A stretch of 30,000 bases of DNA from Mesostigma viride (Eukaryota > Streptophyta > Mesostigmatophyceae > Mesostigmatales > Mesostigmataceae), in assembly GCA_009746045.1 (NCBI GenBank), contig RPFO01000080.1, positions 4,421,981-4,451,980 of the forward strand, written 5' to 3'. The position numbers were made by a program, and so were the translations under genes. Below are positions 26,112-30,000 of the stretch, in pieces. Under the pieces are notes generated by a model. It had not been told where the DNA came from and ran no database searches. It saw nothing but the letters and a program-made list of their open reading frames with translations. The first letter of the stretch is position 1, and every line of letters starts with the position of its first letter.

Positions 26112-26310
26112 CTGGCTCCCCATTGTGCTAATGGCTCCCCATGGTGCTGATCTTGCGCCCATCCTGCCCCTTGTGCTGACTGCGTCACAGATGACCCTCG
26201 CTCTCTCTGTCATGGCCACCGCGCTGTTCGTGCTTAAGCTGTACCACGCCACGGTGTTCGAGGAGGCGACGGGCCTTGGCCAGAGTCTGCGAGATGAGAT
26301 TTCACGTTCG
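26112..26310 (+). CDS. Gene B exon 2: N-terminal membrane segment (TM1)
   Basis: The exon is 199 nt, from acceptor caatag to donor TTCG|gtgagc. It encodes WLPIVLMAPHGADLAPILPL, then VLTASQMTLALSVMATALFV, then LKLYHATVFEEATGLGQSLR and DEISRS. It differs from gene A by V/L and Y/F plus synonymous changes. The hydrophobic core would anchor the protein and start the ectodomain. ATG 26131 is a possible translation start. Just downstream the donor region is duplicated (ggtgagcgaggggg and ggtgagcgaaggg at 26,310 and 26,376). Confidence 0.7.
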
Positions 26311-26541
26311 GTGAGCGAGGGGGTGTGGGAGAGGAGCATTCACTATATCCCATCGTTCACTATATCCCATCAATCGGTGAGCGAAGGGGATGTGGGAGAG
26401 ATTACACTCCCCATTTTTGTTGTTCACTAAATCCCATCGCGTCATCATAATCACATTATAATCATGCCGTGTGGTGGTGTAAAGAATCATGGCATGGTAT
26501 AAGGAATCCCTCGGGCGGTGGGCTAGGGATGGGGGCGAGAA

Positions 26542-26889
26542 CATTCCATCCCATTCCATCCCATCCCATCCCATTCCATCCCATCCCATCCCATGCCATC
26601 CCATCCCATCCCATCCCATCCCATCCCATCCCATCCCATCCCATCCCATCCCATCCCATCCCATCCCATCCCATCCCATCCCATCCCATCCCATCCCATC
26701 CCATCCCATCCCATCCCATCCCATCCCATCCCATCCCATCCCATCCCATCCCATCCCATCCCATCCCATCCCATCCCATCCCATCCCATCCCATCCCATC
26801 CCATCCCATCCCATCCCATCCCATCCCATCCCATCCCATCCCATCCCATCCCATCCCATCCCATCCCATCCCATCCCATCCCATCCCAT
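26542..26889. repeat. (CCCAT)n pentamer array, about 70 units
   Basis: It is the right-arm counterpart of the (TGGGA)184 array, shorter (about 348 bp). Variant units lie at one end only (attcc at 26,543, 26,553 and 26,573, and atgcc at 26,594); the rest is perfect. Confidence 0.95.
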
Positions 26890-27734
26890 TTTTTTTCATG
26901 TCCTGTGGTAATTACATGCAAGAGTATAGGAGACATCCTGGATGGTCGTCGGCAAATGCGATAGTGTGGTACACGTCCCGGATGGTCGTTGGTGCGCCAG
27001 CAGTCATGAACGCCCTGTCTCCCAGATGTTCTAGAGGTGCTGTTTTTTTTATTTATTTATTTATTTTACGTTATTCACATCCTCTACCCTAAAGGTATTC
27101 ATATCCTCTACCCTGTAGGTAATCATATCCTCTACTCCCTGTAACAACTTTCATCTACCCCTTTCAGGAACCCTGTTTTGGCTCATCCCCAGGCTGATCA
27201 TGGGATCAGGGATGGATGCTTTTTTGGGCGCGGTCCCAAGTGACAACCATGTATAAAAACAAGTGCTGTACGCTACAGTATGCCATCGCTACGCCCGTGC
27301 GTCGGCTGCATGTTCTGCTACTGTGGGTGCTATGGCGGAATGTGCAAAGCACTCCATGTGCACTTCCAATCGTGTGCCTGTTCTGAGGCGGAGCTCGAGG
27401 CGAATCTTTCCTGGGCGCATGCATGCTCTATAACAACAAGCAGCCACGCAATTGCTTTTGTGCCGTTCCCGTAGTGCCTACCTTGATCATTGTGACACGG
27501 GAAAAGCTTGAAATGATGGCATTCCTGGGTAGCATGCTATTTGTATACTATCATACTATTATTGTAGTATTATATACAGTAGTATTGTTATATACTATAA
27601 TTGAGAGAGTTACCAACTAACTGTATGTGCTAATTTACTATATGCACGTGCGCTTCCAACTGTGTTCCTAATCCCAGGCCGAACTCAAAACGATGGCCTA
27701 TCTGTTCCGTGATACCCAATACCAGCGACACCCA

Positions 27735-28005
27735 ATCCCAAGTGCTAGCATTATTGGTGCATGTGCATGACCAACCACACCCAATACCAAGTGCCAGCAT
27801 TACTGGTGCATGTGCATGACCAACCACACCCAACACCAAGTGCCAGCATTACTGGTGCATGTGCATGACCAACCACACCCAACACCAAGTGCCAGCATTA
27901 CTGGTGGGTGGGTGCATGGCCAACCACACCCAACACCAAGTGCCAGCATTACTGGTGCATGTACATGGCCAACCACACCCAACACCAAGTGCCAGCATTA
28001 CTATG
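27735..28005. repeat. 49/51-bp minisatellite, about 5 copies
   Basis: Same unit as 8033-8705 but inverted and with far fewer copies. One unit has ggtgggtgggtgc in place of the left arm's ggtgggtgtgtgc. Confidence 0.9.
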
Positions 28006-28378
28006 GTGGGTGTGCGCCAATACATGTGTATTCATGCTTTGCCAGGTGGATCGTGAGGCGACGGCCTCCTTGGGTGCTATATAAGAGCCAACCAGCGTAA
28101 CAAGCATAACAAGCATAACAACACGCAGAACCAGCGTGATTACTAGCGTCATGGTGCGTGAGGCCATGCCCCTTAAACCTCCATTGATGAGATGATACAG
28201 AACTCCATTCCATTCGTATCGTTTATATGACTTATGTATCATTTACTATTGTGCTTGATGTATCATCGTGATGCTGACTGAGCTCGAGATGATGGCCTTC
28301 CGGGGCCCAGTTGTAGCAAACAATGACCATAACTGCTATTACTTGATGTGCTCGTCCAACTGTGTTTGAAATACCCAG

Positions 28379-28642
28379 GCGGAGCTCGAGATGATGGCCT
28401 TTCTGGGCGACATGGTGCCCAGCGTGCTCATGCTGGGTGGGATCCTGCAGCGCCAGGGACTCGGGCATGCGCTGGCAAGGGACCCCCACGACGCCCGTGC
28501 CCGCGCGATGCTGTGGGAGATCTTCAAGGAGCACCCGTTGGCCGAGCGGCTCACGTATGAGAGCGACCGCGGAGTGCTCGCCTATTCGCGCTTTGCGTCA
28601 GAGTCCGGGAGGATACCGATGCTGATTGTGCGTGGCCGTTGG
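28379..28642 (+). CDS. Gene B exon 3: start of ectodomain
   Basis: The exon is 264 nt, phase 0 to phase 0, from acceptor acccag to donor TTGG|gtggtg. It opens AELEMMAFLGDMVPSVLMLG and ends MLIVRGRW. It is identical to gene A exon 3 except Glu for Ala in FKEHPL. The frame would run on to a stop at 28,658 if unspliced. Splicing to exon 4 (EAHPES) keeps frame, and the same donor is used by both copies. Donor-like repeats (tttgggcggtgatg, tgtaggcggtgatg) follow at 28,686 and 28,740. Confidence 0.75.
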
Positions 28643-29794
28643 GTGGTGATTCATGTTTAGCTCGGTCTATTTGGTGGTCGTGTCTATTTGGGCGGTGATG
28701 TCATCGTGTTGTTGTTGTCTTGTCGTGATCGTCATGCAATGTAGGCGGTGATGTCACCGTGAGGATGATTATTTCTAGCTCCGTCCGTGGTGCTGGCTCT
28801 ACCTCTTTGATACGAACCATCAAGTAGTATCGATGGACGGGAGTCTGCAACATGCTTTTTCTCGGAATCAGGGGTCGTCGCTCCCAATTCCAGACACAGG
28901 CCACCATGAAGTTGTCAGCCCGCGGTGTTTCTCCGACAAGAAAATCCATATGCTTGAGCCACAGGCGGACGAACACAACTGCTGAAGCTTAGAGCCTCTT
29001 TTGTAATGGTCATCGTGCCACAGGGCACAGTAGGTAGGCACTCAAGTGCGTTAAGGGAAACTACCTTCCGGCTTGTGCCGTTTGTAAGGCAATCCTTAAG
29101 GGTTGGACTCAGCCTTTTGCGTTTCTAGTTCATGTTTATATAGTTGTCTCACTTACTACATGCTTATCGTAGTTGTCTCAAACATATGGCTATTGTAGTT
29201 GTCTCACTTATTATATGGTTATTGTAGTTGTCTCACTTACTATACAGTCATAGTAGAATTCTTACTACTACTATCTATTTAGCTAGAACCTTAAGACCAA
29301 AAACTACTGAGAGCTGGTCTGGCTACAGCGCTGCATGAGCCCACCCTACTGTCTTATGTCTTCTCCCAACCGTGCAAGGGTTAAACTTGTTGCCACTTCT
29401 TCCAGTGCCATTGTTGAAGGCCATGCAGTGCAGCTGCCCCATGTTACACTTAACATCTATGCGGCATGCGCACCTCATACCATCCATCCTCTATAAATGG
29501 TCTCTGCCCCTCTCCATCTCTCCCTTTCATTTCTTTTCCATTAAATCGTTGTCATTCTCTCGCTCTCCCCCCCTCTCTCTCCCTTCCCTCTCTCTCCCTT
29601 CCCTCTCTCTCCCTTCCCTCTCTCTCCCTTCCCTCTCTCTCCCTTCCCTCTCTCCCCCTCTCTCCCCGCTCTCTCCCCCCTCTCTCCCCCCTCTCTCCCC
29701 CCTCTCTCCCTCTCTCTCCCTCTCCGTCCCCATCTCCCCGCCCCTGCCCCTTGCCCCCCGCCCCCCCTCCCCCTCCCCTCTGAACTCCCCCCAG
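28643..29794 (+). other. Gene B intron 3, with a 230-nt polypyrimidine tract
   Basis: From about 29,553 to the acceptor the sequence is nearly all C/T, including a 15-bp ctctctctcccttcc-type tandem (about five units). The left-arm tract is about 100 nt shorter. Iterated tagttgtctcacttact segments lie at 29,140-29,245. Confidence 0.65.
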
Positions 29795-30000
29795 GAGGCC
29801 CACCCAGAGAGCCCTGCCCTGCCATACGAGAACTGGACTGCGCAGACCCTCCCTGTTGACCCCCTGCTAGGCGAGCCGCTCAGCCGGGGCGCCCCGATCG
29901 AGCCAGTTGCCCCCTACAACCTCCAGCAGTATTACAGGGTAGGGATGCGCAAACCCTCTGGGAGCGTCAACTGGTGGATTGGCCCCCGTGCCTCGGAGAC
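29795..30000 (+). CDS. Gene B exon 4: ectodomain (partial, runs off the window)
   Basis: The acceptor ccccccag precedes GAG GCC CAC. It reads EAHPESPALPYENWTAQTLP, then VDPLLGEPLSRGAPIEPVAP, YNLQQYYRVGMRKPSGSVNW and WIGPRASE to the window end. Relative to gene A the stretch NQSVP/SRGAP, D/A, HS/YR, I/M, A/S and S/A differs. This is much more change than in exons 2 and 3, and one sequon (NQS) is lost. The repeats and PDE domain of gene B, if present, lie beyond 30,000. Confidence 0.72.

Larger units (their letters stand above)
26311..28378 (+). other. Gene B intron 2
   Basis: The intron is 2,068 nt. It holds a (CCCAT)n array at 26,542-26,889, a 49-51 bp minisatellite at 27,735-28,005 and four decayed copies of the exon 3 edge (27,388, 27,499, 27,678, 28,278). 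It is collinear with gene A intron 2 but about 1.0 kb shorter because of the arrays. An attt-rich run lies at 27,040-27,066. Confidence 0.65.

Noticed and set aside
29466-29825. Ser/Pro/Leu and Gly/Arg/Glu-rich ORFs
   Set aside because: They are simple-sequence frames of the CT-rich intronic pyrimidine tract.

Overview
The window is eukaryotic nuclear DNA. Genes are split by GT-AG introns, exons are GC-rich and repeat-poor next to their introns, and the rest is minisatellites, LINE debris and small transposons. A green alga (chlorophyte) is my best guess from the membrane-anchored cyclic-nucleotide phosphodiesterase architecture, the GC-rich exons and the LINE content. Nothing here fixes the species.

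The main architecture is a large imperfect inverted duplication. The left arm (about 6,255 to 13,427) and right arm (about 23,745 to the window end) are reverse-complement copies. They enclose a spacer of about 10.3 kb, and the left-arm gene continues past the arm to base 1. Each arm carries one copy of the same gene, pointing outward (head to head). Gene A is on the minus strand. Seven exons (2 to 8) join with matching splice phases from 10,944 down to beyond base 1. They encode an N-terminal membrane segment, a repeat-bearing N-glycosylation-rich ectodomain, a second membrane helix, a coiled coil, a linker and the start of a 3',5'-cyclic-nucleotide phosphodiesterase catalytic domain, whose YHN..H..DV signature is read at about 58 to 29. 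Gene B is on the plus strand (26,112 to beyond 30,000) and is seen only up to the ectodomain. A conserved Ser/Asn-rich open frame lies upstream of each copy (12,268-11,731 minus; 24,850-25,405 plus). It may be a 5' exon, but its splice phase does not join cleanly. By inference the products bind an extracellular ligand and hydrolyse cyclic nucleotides inside the cell.

The introns are unusual. Several contain serial decayed copies of the neighbouring exon edge, with splice site and flanking intron bases included. They also hold arrays: (TGGGA)184, a 49-51 bp minisatellite, a 56 bp minisatellite, a 24 bp array and CA/CT tracts. The two arms share the copies but differ in array length.

The spacer is a transposon graveyard. 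It holds a broken LINE ORF2 (15.2-16.5, 18.4-19.07 and 19.5-19.9 kb) and an intact-looking LINE ORF1-like gene in opposite orientation (16,921-18,309). There are several tiny retro-insertions with pentamer or (CAA)n tails and visible target-site duplications, and a 1.08 kb tandem duplication with a perfect 31-nt hairpin. A 270-bp TA-flanked MITE sits in the left arm only, and the right arm supplies its empty site.
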